Shown piece by piece: positions 11,133 through 22,397 of a stretch of 64,000 nt of DNA. This DNA is from Harmonia axyridis (Eukaryota; Arthropoda; Insecta; Coleoptera; Coccinellidae), in NCBI RefSeq assembly GCF_914767665.1, contig NC_059504.1, positions 17,362,501-17,426,500 of the forward strand. Direction: 5' to 3'. A model generated the notes under the pieces. It was not told where the DNA came from, did no database searches, and saw nothing but the letters and a program-made list of their open reading frames with translations. A program made the translations under genes and the position numbers. How positions within the stretch are numbered: position 1 is the first letter of the stretch; each line of letters starts with the position of its first letter.

Positions 11133-11138
11133 AATAAA
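11133..11138 (+). terminator. poly(A) signal AATAAA for the host gene
   Basis: A canonical AATAAA sits 178 bp after the stop codon and is followed by a T-rich stretch. Another AATAAA-like string (aataaatga) overlaps the stop itself but is too early for a normal 3' UTR. Confidence 0.6.
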
Positions 11139-11199
11139 CTATTTTTCAACCATCTCTAACTTTTCAAGGTTTGAAAAAAAGAAACTAAAATTCATCCTT

Positions 11200-11515
11200 T
11201 CCCACGTTCACAGCTGAAATAACTTTTTCGAAATCTTATATTAGTTCTTGGCGTCATAAAGGAATATTGCTCGGACGCCTAGACAAAATTTGTTGATTAT
11301 AAACATTATTGCTGCCAAGGCGGCATTTTTGACCAAGCAGACCGACCACCACGGTGTGAGGTCAATTGACAATAAACATTCGAGCAATATTGTCGCATGC
11401 TTGCAAAGTGAGTGCAATAAAAACTGTTTTATTTTGGGGTCCTTTCAGACGTATCCTGGCGGTCCTTTTGACATTACCGGAATTCCGACGTTTGACGGAA
11501 GTTTATGAAGAGAAG
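11200..11515. other. GC-richer single-copy island downstream of host gene
   Basis: Composition rises here and a 72-codon frame (11,290-11,508) is open, but it has no recognisable motif. The string gctcgg near 11,270 and the cgagcaatattg string near 11,381 form a loose inverted pair. It could be a conserved noncoding element or a degraded exon. Confidence 0.3.
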
Positions 11516-11605
11516 AAAATATTTTTTTTATGAGTATTGATATTCTCGAAATATGTTCAGCTTTGTTCGGAGTTTGAAATATTGCAAAGTTATGCTAATT
11601 ATACA

Positions 11606-12100
11606 GGGTGATTCACCGCCATGGTCTTTCAAAAGTTTATGAAAACTAATCATAATTTCGTGTTGAATATTAGCATCTTTAGATTTGAGAATGTATATGG
11701 TAGTGTCACAAAACCGTTTTCACCTTTAAACTTTGAATTTGCAGTTTTCTTCAGCTGATGCCTTCGCATTTTTTGCATTTCCTTTTATTTGTGTAACAAA
11801 ACCAAAAACGAATACCTCACATGACTCATCAGACCTTTAGGGATAACTAATCATAACATTGAGCTGAAAATTTGAATATTGGGGGTTGATACAATGATAT
11901 TTCTTCTTAAATATTTTTAGAATTCTACAACTTCTGGTTACACCGGAAACATACCAGTAACTTTTTATTTCAAATTGCAAACCTAGTAATTACCTACCGC
12001 ATCATTAGATAGCTTATTTGATGACAATTTCAGCAATATGTCATAAGTTGAATATAAATACAGGGGTTCATGAGTTAATAAGTTTCTTATGAAAAAAAAT
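11606..12100 (+). mobile_element. MITE-like repeat, family P3
   Basis: Begins atacagggtgattcaccgcc. It shares ordered blocks with 55,095-55,420: gattcac, atggtc, aaaactaatcat, gatagcttatttgatga-like, tttcagcaatat and ggttcatgagtta. No coding content. The right end is not defined. Confidence 0.65.
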
Positions 12101-12579
12101 GGTTGCGACGAAGTCACATTTTTCTTATTTTCTGCAGACAACTTTTAAAAAAAAAAAGGTTTCTTGTTTACAAAACGGAGATTATTTCGATTATCGATCT
12201 GTATTTATTTTAATCGTGATTTTCTGTTCTGTTCCTTCCTTCGGGGTTAGATTCTCCATTTGAGCCCTTAACAAGCAGTTAATTAATTTTAATTTTTATA
12301 TTTTGGATGTTGATTTGTGTCCATGAGAGACTTTTTCAATAAAATTTTCATTGTTTGTGAAGAAGACTTAGAGACCTCAGCCCCCCTCTTTGATGTACTT
12401 ATTTTTCGAATTTTGAGCCGGAAATTTTCAAAAACTATAAAGTTCCACTCACTAATGGCGAATAAGCGGTCACACCCAATTAGATTCATTCATCTGGTCG
12501 TAAACTCCATAAATCTTGAAAATAAGTAGGTACCTAAACATTTACGGGTAGTATTATCAAAGGTAATACCACGAGTGCT

Positions 12580-13672
12580 TCAAATATTATCGAATATTTC
12601 CCTCCTGTCAAAAATTCTATGTAATTGCAATGTTTATAGATGCATAGTTTATCTGCATCTTACACAGTTCGAATCTAGGGCAATTCCATTCTACATCAGT
12701 TTGACAAGTAATGTAACAGTTTATTCGGGAAATATTCCCCCGAATTACACTCGTGTATCAAAATGACCGGATAATTTCGCATTCCAGCGTGTTTTCTTTG
12801 AAAAACTGCATGAGTTCATTTTCATTTCATTTCTTTCTCCAAAAATGAAAATGAACTCATGCAAATTTCATGACAACACGCTATCATGCAAAATTATCGG
12901 TAATTTTGATGCACTTGTGCAATTATAATACTTACAATATTTCCCTCCTGTCAAAAATTTTATGTATATGGAGAACAATTATAGAAAATTACAGCGATAA
13001 TTGCATTGTAGGAAGCGAAACAGCACTGCGATAATCGTTCTGTTCATAGATGCATAGTTTCTATGCATCTTACACAGTTCAAATCTATGGCAATTCCATT
13101 TTACATCAGTTTGACAAGTGATGTGACAGTTTATTCGGGAAATTTTCCCCCGAATTACACTCGTGCATCAAAATGACCGGATAATTTCGCATTCCAGCGT
13201 GTTTTCTTTGAAAAACTGCATTCGGTCATTTTCATTTTTGGAGAAAGAGCCCTCCACCTTCGGTGTCGGGCTCTTTCTCCAAAAATGAAAATGAACTCAT
13301 GCAGTTTTTATGACAACACGCTGTCATGCAAAATTATCGGTAATTTTGATGCACTTGTGTAATTACTTACGATAATTGCATTATAGGAAGCGAAACTGCA
13401 CTGCGATAATTGTCCTGTTCATAGATGCATAGTTTCTATGCATCTTACACAGTTCGAATTTATGGCAATTCCTTTCTACATCAGTTTGACAAGTGATGTA
13501 ACTGTTTATTCGGGAAATATTCCCCCGAATTACACTCGTGCATCAAAATGACCACCTTCGGTGTCGGGCTCTATCTCCAAAAATGAAAATGAACTCATGC
13601 AGTTTTTATGACAACACGCTATCATGCAAAATTATCGGTAATTTTGATGCACTTGTGCAATTACTTACGATC
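12580..13672 (-). repeat. inverted cluster of the satellite-like repeat, about three monomers
   Basis: The marker cgaattacactcgtg falls at about 12,741, 13,151 and 13,526, giving spacings near 410 and 375 bp. This is the family at 4,600-5,210 in the opposite orientation. Each unit carries the gatgcatagtttctatgcatc hairpin and the gagccctccacc/ggtgtcgggctc hairpin. At 13,222-13,292 the segment ggagaaagagccc is mirrored by gggctctttctcc, giving a larger hairpin. Confidence 0.85.
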
Positions 13673-13689
13673 ATTTTTTCTTTTTCACG

Positions 13690-14130
13690 AAAAATTGTTT
13701 AGTTGGCAAAAACATGAAAACGAATAGATTGATAAAATCACGAGTGCGTTACGACGAGTGATTGAGATGAATACCTAAATATATCTGACATTCATAAAAC
13801 AAACGCACACAAGGAGAGCGATAGCTGCCAAACCTTGGATTTCAGCAGGTAGATACGGAAAATAATGAATATTCTTCTTATTATAAATTCGACAATTAGG
13901 AAAAATATCGGATTACAAATATTCTAATTTGCATATTCAATGGAAAATCACTGGAATAAATATATTTCATTCAATATAATATACATTCATAATGATATTG
14001 TAAAATTGTGGATTTGAAAATATATCATAATCCGACAACGTAATCTAACCATGGTGGGGACACGTAAAAATTGCGTATACTCGCTCTATCTACGTTTATT
14101 ACTCTATGGGGGAAATTAAGACGAGGGAAA
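13690..14130 (-). repeat. dispersed repeat R-B, copy 2 (rearranged)
   Basis: 13,770-13,960 is the reverse complement of the left half of copy 1 (attcgacaattaggaaaaat, ttgcatattcaat). About 14,060-14,110 (cgctctatctacgtttatta) matches the right end in direct orientation. The copy is therefore rearranged, or the family is palindromic. Confidence 0.65.
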
Positions 14131-14329
14131 TGGTCATTAAAAGTTTTTCTCGTTGACATTTTTATATTGTTTCTTCACGAGTCGCAATATCTTTTTCATT
14201 GAGAAAGGAAACAATAAACCATAGAGTAAACTTTTAAATAACTCATTTAAATCCTTGTAAATTCAACCTTATCCCAATCCCTTCAATAACAACGCCACAA
14301 AGACTGTCAACATCATTCCAATTCCAATC

Positions 14330-14720
14330 AATAAATAATGAACATCCTCCACCAAAGTCCTCGGCCATGTCCAGAGCTCCCGCTCCGCAGCCGACCGCAC
14401 GTTAGCCTCGAACTCCTACAATTTTTCGGCCAGCCGTTCCTCGGACGCATGCGAGGCTGTAGATCACCGACCGGAAATGAGGCGAATTCCTCACGCACCC
14501 GCGGATTAAATAATTGGAACAGCCCATTAATTTCATTGTTAGTGCAGGTGGAATCCAATGATACGGCGGGGAGATTATGGCATGCCCCGCGCACTGATTT
14601 ATTCACGGAATTGCATGTGCATTATTCCTCTTCTTCTTCTTCTCTACCATGGCCATTAATTTCGCGCCCGGTCAGTCTAGACAACAAATTGTTATCTGGG
14701 TGGTAATTTGCAAATTTCGA
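14330..14720. other. GC-rich island of unknown role
   Basis: About 390 bp much richer in GC than its surroundings, open in one frame on each strand (14,338-14,706 plus; 14,606-14,328 minus). Neither product shows a known motif. It contains attaaataattgg- and ccattaatttcattgtta-type strings, as found in homeodomain-binding enhancers, plus a (ctt)n tract. I favour noncoding regulatory DNA or an old exon over a gene. Confidence 0.3.
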
Positions 14721-14963
14721 TTTGACGGTCGACGAACTGCGGAGAGAATTTTTGGGAGTTTTCCGAGAAACGGGAGTGAGAATGGTTAATTCCATCATCT
14801 TTTATGATTTCGTGCGGATCACGCGAAATTATTCTGGGAAATCTGGGTTTTCTGGCTGGTTTAGGCGCCACACTATTAGACAATACAGTCCAGGAGCACA
14901 ATGGGTTTGTATCAGATAATGAAACGTTTGCAAATTAATAGCTATCCATATACAACAATAATT

Positions 14964-15930
14964 TTAGGTGTACACGCCGTTTTGCAATAGACGGCTGTAG
15001 CGATAAGTGGTAGTCGAAATAAATTTCTCTAATTCTGTGGTTATTCCGTTCATTCTTCCACATCTTGTAGAACAAAATCGTGCGAGAATATATCAGAAAC
15101 GCACAGTTTTCATGGTTATATTTTATTATTCTATGTTGGTACCCCGAACTTTCCGCCACGGCTTTATCTGTCAATTCATCAATTTGCCTTAAATAAATCA
15201 GTTCTGCCAACCAACATTTTTCAATGCAAAAATCACTAAATTATATTTATGTAAATATTTCATTAATTTCAATGAAAATGCAATGAATTAGAGAAAATAA
15301 TGTATAATACTCGTACAGAAGGCTCATTCTACCACTCGTTCATTCCAAAACTCGCCACTTCGTGGCTTGTTTTTGAATTTTGAACTCGTGGAAGAATATA
15401 AATGCCTTCTGCACTTGTATTATAAATAACTAATATCGTAGATGACATTCAATAAGCTTATGTATTTGTGAACATAACGCCATCGAAATATTAGTCGATT
15501 TGTGTCTGAATCATAAAGTTATTCTTGATTAAAAATGTCAGCTTACGAGCCAAACTCTCGCCATATTCAGGAGGTTTTGATTATATGCTTCAATATGAAG
15601 AAATCTGCAGCTGAGGCTCATCGAATGCTCTCAAATACCTATGGTGAGGCCGCTTTCAGTGAAAGAACGTGCCAAGAGTTGTTTCAACGCTTCAAGAACG
15701 GTGATTTTACCGTCGAATCTCAGCATGGCGGTGGAAGAGAGAAGGTTTTCGAAGATGTAGAATTGGAGGCATTACTTGATCCAGACTCGTGTCAAACGGA
15801 ACAAGAATTGGCAGGATCGTTGGGAGTTACGCAACAAGCCATGTCAAAACGCCTGAAAGTCATGGGAATGATTTAGAAACAAGGAAATTGGGTGCGAACG
15901 AGTTGAAGCCGACAGATGTTGAAGGAAAGG
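14964..15930 (+). pseudogene. mariner transposase, N-terminal half, interrupted and truncated
   Basis: A terminal sequence (ttaggtgtac) at 14,964 and a leader starting near 15,437 match the copy at 42,521-43,625. The frame opens at 15,535 with MSAYEPNSRHIQEVLIICFN. It then has MKKSAAEAHRML, YGEAAFSERTC and FQRFKNGDF, the paired helix-turn-helix region of mariner transposases, followed by LDPDSCQTEQELAGSLGVTQQAMSKRL. It stops at 15,876; recognisable sequence persists to about 15,930 in other frames. The catalytic DD34D domain is missing. Between terminus and ORF a 400-bp MITE (15,026-15,436) is inserted. Confidence 0.85.
15026..15436 (+). mobile_element. 400-bp MITE with long hairpin, inserted in mariner leader
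   Basis: The same 400 bp occurs inverted at 40,484-40,892. One edge reads tctctaattctgtggttatt; the other reads acttgtattataaataac. Its last 117 bp (15,309-15,425) fold as a hairpin: ataatactcgtacagaaggc against gccttctgcacttgtattat, with an inner gccacttcgtggc. Adjacent mariner sequence continues on both sides, so it is a later insertion. Confidence 0.75.
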
Positions 15931-16199
15931 CTACAACACCTTGGCTCTTGGTTTTTAAAGTCAAAAGAATTGATGAATGTAGCTCCCAGAAAGTTGATAA
16001 AGTTCATTGAGATATTACTGTGGGACTGGTAAACAGCGCACAATACTTCTTTAGGCCTTTTTTCCAATTTAATCTAATGGCCTAGATAACTTCACGAATT
16101 CCACCTTTAAGGCCTTGAATCGATTGTTGTACATTGAATTGGACCTAATCTATCAAGTGGCCTAAAAGAAAAAAGTCTAAACATGTTAAATCGAGAGAA

Positions 16200-17030
16200 A
16201 TAACAAGGTAGGAAACTTTTCTTGCAGAATCGCGATTAATTTGTTGTTTGTGTGGCATGTAGCGCAGTATTGTTTAAAGTAAACTTTCACATCAATATCT
16301 TGAATACTGGCCATAAAAAAAAATCATAAATCATAACTCGGTAGCGCAAGCCATTCACCATTTACAGTTGCACCAGCCTCATTTTGGAATAAGTAAAGTC
16401 CAATCACACCACCAGGCCAAAAACCGCACTAAACAGTGACACGTTGAGGATGAAGAGGCATTTCAACATTCATTCTTGGATTTTCTGAGCCCCAAAATGC
16501 TTATTGACGTAACCTCCGAGGTGAAAATAGGTACCATCACTTAAGGTGATTTATCGATAAAAATCCGGATTATTTTGATGCGTTTCAAGGACCCAATCAG
16601 CGAAGATACGACGTTGCTGATGACCGACCATCTTGAGTTCTTATGTGGCCGAAGACTTTATGCAAAATACGGAGTAATGTCTTTTGTGGAATTTCTTATT
16701 CCCAAGATCGATGAGGAATCAACAAATATGTGTTTTCATCAACACTAAGGGCTACATCAGCAATATTCCCAGTTATTCTTGAGCAACGCACACGGTTTCG
16801 ATTCTTCACATCACTAACTTGTATCAATAGCTTAATTTTTTCCAACAGTTTCACTATTGCCGACTGCTTCATGACGACCCAACAGTGCTTCAGTTTTTTG
16901 AAATGATATTGCAAAATTTTCACCCTTTTGCAGTGAATTTCAACATTTTCAATGCACTGTTCAAGCGTGTATCTTTCCATTTTTGGTAATGGCGTATTTT
17001 TTACTTGATGTCAAAATATGACAGCTTCAA
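16200..17030 (-). pseudogene. mariner-like (ITm) transposase relic, minus strand
   Basis: Minus-strand translation begins at 16,980 with MERYTLEQCIENVEIHCK, the N-terminal signature of a second mariner-like group in the window. Later blocks read SDVKNRNRVRCSR, NIADVALSVDENTYLLIP, then (frame-shifted) GYVNKHFG, MPLHPQRVTVWCGFWPGGVIGLYLF and NEAGATVNGEW. It is cut after the residues preceding the catalytic third Asp, near 16,200. A 17,000-17,060 leader resembles that at 1,790-1,900. Internal stops exclude function. Confidence 0.8.
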
Positions 17031-17454
17031 AAATGAAAGCTGCTCAGATAGCGGACTATTCAAAATGATATCTCTTATTGGAAAACCCCATATCACATAA
17101 AATGATTTGCTATGAAGTCATTTTTGTCGTGTAGTTTATCTGAATGAGAAAATCGTCCTGGAATTCGGCATGAAGTTCCTAGTGGACTATTACACAGGCC
17201 AACACACATTTTGGTGCCTGCGATTTTTTAACTGTTCCTGACTAATTTTTGGATGCAGAGTGTAAAAAAGTTCTCAGATTTTGTCTATCAGATCTAGTTC
17301 TTGAGATTTTTAAAAAAATTGTGTATACCTATATAATTTACGTTATAACTGTTATAATATATAATATTACTATTGACAGTTAAAAAAAAACAAAGACACA
17401 TGGATTTAAGTATTTATTGCAAAAACTTAATTTACATAATTACATTAGTCACTA

Positions 17455-18620
17455 ATCACATAAAAATTTTCTTTTATACGATTTTCTAGAATGGAGTTTA
17501 CTAGGGCAGTCTCGCTGAAGGCTCCAGCAGTAGTCCGCCATCATGTGGCTATCCCATCGTCCTTGATTACGATCTTCCATAGTTTTAATATCGTGGTGGA
17601 ATTTTTCCCCCTGTTCTTCACTACAATCACCTAAGTTTTCTGGAAAACGATCTAGGTGGCTGTGGAGGTAGTGAACTTTTATACTCATGTTACAGCCGAG
17701 AATATTAAAATTTGAAAGCATATAGTTTCCACTAATTCTACGTAATTCTCTGCTTTATGATTGCCAAGAAAATTTTGTACTACTTGAACAAATGAACTCC
17801 AAGCGTTAGATTCAGTCTCGTTCATTGATGTGGTGAATTGTGGATCTTTAACAAGTTGCCTTATTTAAGGACCATCAAATATACCAGCTTTTAGTTTTTC
17901 CGTGCTAATGCCAGGAAATTTACGTGACAAATACCAAAAACAATTTCCATCTCGATTTAAGGCCTTCACAAATTGCTTCATTAGGCCTAGCTTGATATGC
18001 AAGGGCGGAAGTAAGATTTTTTCTCATGAAACCAAAGGTTCGTTGATCACGTTTTGTATTCCTTGAATCATGACATCTCTTGAAGGCCAATTTTTGTTAA
18101 CCCAGTGCTCATTTTTAGCTCAGCTGTTCCAAAGGCACAAAAAACAAGGATATTTTGTATAACCACTCTGCTGTCCAAGGAGGAAGTTAACCATTTTTAA
18201 ATCAACACAAAATGACCACTGATGTTCTTCGTATTTAATTTTTCTCAAAACTAATGCTATTGTTTCATATTCTTCCTTCATGGTAGTAGAATGACCAATA
18301 GGAATTGCGCCATATTTGTTACCGTTATGTAAAAGAACACATTTTAAACTACGTTTTGAACTGTCAATAAAAAGGCGCCAATCATCTGGAGTGTATTCAG
18401 GCAAACTCATTTTTTCTAAGAGCCCTTTTATATTGTTACAGAATACCAAGTCATTTTCCTGAGTGAAAAAAGGCAGCAGATTCTTATCTCTTTTACGATA
18501 AAATGTAATATTAGTACCTCGACAAAGTAGATTTTTTTCTTTTAATCTGGATGCAAGTAATTCAGCGGATTCCTTTGAGAGATTCAGGTCTCTTATAAGA
18601 TTTAACCTGTAACTCAAAAA
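17455..18620 (-). pseudogene. decayed ORF of a repetitive arthropod transposon-type protein
   Basis: The longest open piece (18,617-18,120) starts MSYRLNLIRDLNLSKESAELLASRLKEKN and has DDWRLFIDSSKRSLKCVLLHNGN, then DLKMVNFLLGQQSGYTKYPCFLCLWNS. Continuing in shifted frames are NEPLV, LPPLHIKLGLMKQFVKAL, IFDGP and FLGNHKAENYVELVE. The final piece (17,721-17,455) reads GCNMSIKVHYLHSHLDRFPENLGD then GEKFHHDI, QGRWDSHMMADYCWSLQRD. These blocks in this order recur in a protein family that is highly repetitive in arthropod genomes and has no characterised host role. I take it as transposon-derived but cannot name the superfamily. Several frameshifts and stops make it inactive. Confidence 0.75.
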
Positions 18621-18799
18621 CTAGAGCTGATAGAATAAATCTGGTGGCATTTTTGGAATCAGCACATTGAAAACATCTAAAATCAGATGTTAGATTTCTG
18701 GCACCAAATTTTTTTTTTCATTTTGTTGGCCTGTGCTATAGATCCTTAAACTCTATTTCAACCTAGTCGAATGCATTGTTAAGCCAGGATTGGGCATTT

Positions 18800-19210
18800 T
18801 ATTTTAGATCTTCTGATGAAATTGCCGTTATCTACATGAAATTTTCAGGAAACTGTGAAGTGTTAATCTATGTACCTACGCAGAATCTCAACCCGATCGA
18901 ATCTGTTGTCACAGAAATATTGAGAATTTATTTCTTGATATTCTTCTTGAATTCTTTAAGGTTCTGGTGACGGCTTCAAATTGTTATTTCATCTTCACCC
19001 TAAATATCAACTCTGATATATTTGTATTTTTTTCGATATTCTCCTTGAATTTTTTATAGTTCTGGTAACGCGATCGACATGAAATTTTGCAAAAAGCTTG
19101 ATTTTACATCTCAATGCAACATTCAATTTCGATCGAATTGTAGTTTTGAAATTATTAGTTTAATACAAAAGAATTTCGAACGGCTTTATTTGCGGAACCC
19201 CAATTGATAA
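18800..19210 (+). repeat. dispersed repeat R-G, copy 1
   Basis: Contains two internal copies of a module (attcttcttgaattctttaag-like at 18,940 and atattctccttgaatttttt at 19,040). It ends with aatttcgaacggctttatt. Comparable modules occur at 52,690-52,760 and 53,390-54,260. No coding content. Confidence 0.5.
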
Positions 19211-19811
19211 TAATCTACCTTTTCAGTCAGCCGGACGAACAGAATCGAATTAGAGAACAGATTAGTGAGTCGAAACTTGTCGTTTGGGACTATTCCCGGT
19301 TGAAAATTTATATTAATGACATTGTAACGAAATGTTCGGGGAACGACCTCCCAAAAATATAAGCCGTATTAAAATTCTGGTGTAAAGATTTCAATACGTT
19401 CAGTGAGCGCCAAAAACCTAGGATTATAATGATGACATGTCGTTTATCACAAGACGTTTTGAATAGGCAAAGTGTGCCATAAAATGTTGGTAAGTATGTA
19501 ACTGTCAATGTCATTCCTTACCTTACTTTCCTGTTTGAAAACCATAAATATTCACATTTCGTCTCACTAACGAATTATAATAAATATTTTGTCTAGATTA
19601 GACTGCGTGGTTGGACACAACTTTGACAAATATTGTTAAAGTCCCATAACCTTAAAAAGATCATTTAGCGTGACGTCAAATGTCAGACTTTCTGCGTAAC
19701 GTCATAACTCTTTTTCATTTTGAACTATTCTGGACAGAGACATATGCAACAAATTGGAGGAAATAAAAATCAGTCCTGACGTTCTTGAGTAATAACTCAA
19801 CTTTTTTGTTA
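19211..19811. other. no gene seen
   Basis: No coding region supported. A near-palindromic tgacgtca-like pair at 19,670-19,700 is the only oddity seen. Confidence 0.4.
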
Positions 19812-20936
19812 TACAGGGTTAGAACTATTTAGAGGGATACTACAGGGATATAGAAAAACCGTTAGAAATACAGGATGGCTTAAATTACAAAAAAGTTGCG
19901 TTATTTAGGGATGAGTGTGTTCGTGTGATTATATCCAAAATAACTCCAATGGTTCCTGAGATATCTCGAGAAACTAAAAATGGAGATTTCCATTTGTTTC
20001 TGGAGATAACTTCACGAAATTCAGTTTGTAGCCATTATACAATGTAGAGATTCTAACGGTGTCGTCAGATTTTTTCTGTTTTCCATTGTTTCACAGACAC
20101 GATAGTCAATTTTTTTCTCATGGATGCCATATTGGTTTTTTATGGGGTGATAAAGAAAAAAAAATACGAATTCAATAATGTATAACGCTCTACAAAAATA
20201 TTGAGTCTAACTACGCAAAGTTCAACTTCCTTTTAATTTTTTTGTTTAAGTATAGGCTCGTGCCAGAATTGTTAAATAACTTGTTATTTTGTTCTGTTGT
20301 TGTGTGAAAGCTCGGTCCCAAGGGAGGTGGTCAAGGGGGTCATGACCCCCTGTCCCCAAAATGGAACAACCCAACACTAAATATCCGTTTCAAGCAGACA
20401 ATGTACGAAATAGTCCCATAAAAAAAACTTGAAACCCATAACGGTGACTCCCCAAAATTCAAGGCTAGGACCCCCTTGCTTGAATTTTGTAAAAACCTGA
20501 ATCCTGTTTGATAAGTAACGTCCTATTAATTACATAATATGCTGATACCAACACTCCTAATACTTTAACAAAAAAACTAAAAGGAAGTTCAAATTTGCGT
20601 AGCTAGACTCGATTATTTTGTAAGGTTGGTACATGTTTTTTATCATCCCATAAGGAAACTAATATGGCGTCCATAAAAAAAATTTGACTATAGCGTCTCT
20701 GAAACAATTGACAGAAAAAATCTGAAGACACCATTACAATCTCTATATGGCTACAAACCGAATTTCGTTATCTCCAGAAACAAATGAGGAAATCTCGATT
20801 TGAGTTTTTTCAAGGTATCTCGGGACCAACACAGTCATCCCTGAATACCGCAACTATTTTTGTAATTCAAGCCACCCTGTATTTCTGACGGTTTTCGATA
20901 TCCTAGTAGTGTCCCTCTAATGGTTCTAACCCTGTA
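19812..20936. mobile_element. long palindromic MITE, arms ~370-430 bp (family P4)
   Basis: Starts tacagggttagaactattta and ends with its complement (ggttctaaccctgta) at TA. The arms run inward for several hundred bases: gatactacagggatatagaa mirrors gatatcctagtagtgtccct, and tagagattctaacggtgtc mirrors ggtgtct/attacaatctcta-type sequence. The ~330-bp centre contains ccccctgtcccc and a second inverted ctttcccaagg-type zone. No protein is encoded. TA target and termini fit Tc1/mariner-class mobilisation. Confidence 0.9.
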
Positions 20937-21930
20937 TACAGGTGTTCCTAAATTGGAGGTACAAATGAAAATGAGAGATTCCTTGGACAATTTCAAGAAG
21001 AAAAGTCTGATATTGAAATTGATTCAAGTTTTTCTCATAGCGTGGTGTTTCTTATTGTCAGAATCTTCATGAATTATTGGTAAAGATCGGGAAAATGAGT
21101 ACCGAAAATAATAATAACACAGCTGAATTTTCATGATAAGATGATCCTGATGATTTCCAGGGAATAGTTTTGAAATTTTCGGTAGCAGATACGATAAAAC
21201 TAACAGGAAACCAAAAAGTTTCGTTCTGGATCGAAGTTTCCAAGTTTCGTTTTACATTTCTTCAAACTGCCAGTAGTCCACAAAAATAAACTTCTGGAGG
21301 AAAATAGGAATCAGTGGTCCAGAAACATATCATCCTGTAGATTTCATAACAAAATTTATACATCACTTGACGTGAATCCTAAATCAGAATATTTATTATC
21401 TATGCTAAATTTCAGTTTAATATCTTCTAAAATGCAGATGCTATGAGAAAAAAACTAAAATCGAATTTTAACATCATCTATCTCGAAAACGAAGCGTCAA
21501 CTTGACAATATCGACCATAACTAATAAAAAAAATTGGCCAAAATATATCATGAAATAAAATAACACCCAAATATTTGAATTATATTTCATTGCAATGCCC
21601 TATAAGGTACAACATTTCTGGTTTTCCTTTCTGGAGTGAAAACAATTAGAGCAAATGGTTGACCAACTCTCGAGCATGCAGCGTCCAACTGCCCCTGCAA
21701 AAACCAGGGCAATTCATGGTTTATTTCACAAATTTGTAACGATTGACCTTGTGATTCATTTATATAATTTGACACTTCGAAGGATGTATTTTGGGTTGCC
21801 TGACAGAAAACAGATGATTGCATTGAAACGAAAATGATCGTTTCTTATTTTATAGAGGGTTGAGAATAAATTATAACACACAGTTGTCCAGGTTTCTCGA
21901 AATCGAATCAGTTTCATTTCAATTCAATCA

Positions 21931-22397
21931 TATAAAGGGTGTTTTTTTTCGAAGTATATAACTTTAAGTTGGCATTACTCTTCAAGATGGCGACTGATTT
22001 AACAGCTGTCAAGTGATTTATTCTCAGTTTGGTTTGGCAATTCATCATGAATAGACTCACACCTGAACAACGCTTGCAAATAGTGCAATTTTATTTCGAA
22101 AATAATGGTTCTGTGCGAAATACGTATCGCGCACTACGCCCATTAGCGATGAAGCGCACTTCTAGTTGAATGATCACGTCAACAAACAAAACTGCCGCAT
22201 TTGGAGTGAAGCTTATCCTCAAGTGTATGTCGAAACACCGTTACTCCCAGAAAAACAGACTGTTTGGTGCGCTTTATGGGCTGGTGGAATCATTGGTCCG
22301 TACTTTTTCAAAAACGATGATGGCCAGAACGTTACAGTCAATGGTGATTGGTATAGAGCCATGATTACTAACTTTTTCATTTCTGAATTGAACAACC
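21931..22397 (+). pseudogene. mariner-like transposase copy A, 5' part
   Basis: The terminal repeat (aagggtgtttttttt) is at about 21,935. The frame opens at 22,047 with MNRLTPEQRLQIVQFYFENNGSV and runs to ALRPL, then jumps by an internal deletion into SDEAHF at about 22,147, with a stop just after. The frame from 22,166 continues VNKQNCRIWSEAYPQVYVETPLLPEKQTVWCALWAGGIIGPYF and ends ITNFFISELNN, where the LINE begins. The remainder resumes at 24,218. The deletion removes most of the first catalytic region, so the copy was dead before or soon after the LINE hit it. Confidence 0.9.

Noticed and set aside
14338..14706. 122-codon plus-strand ORF as a secreted or regulatory protein
   Set aside because: The opposite strand is open too, the composition follows GC content, and no domain or signal peptide is visible.
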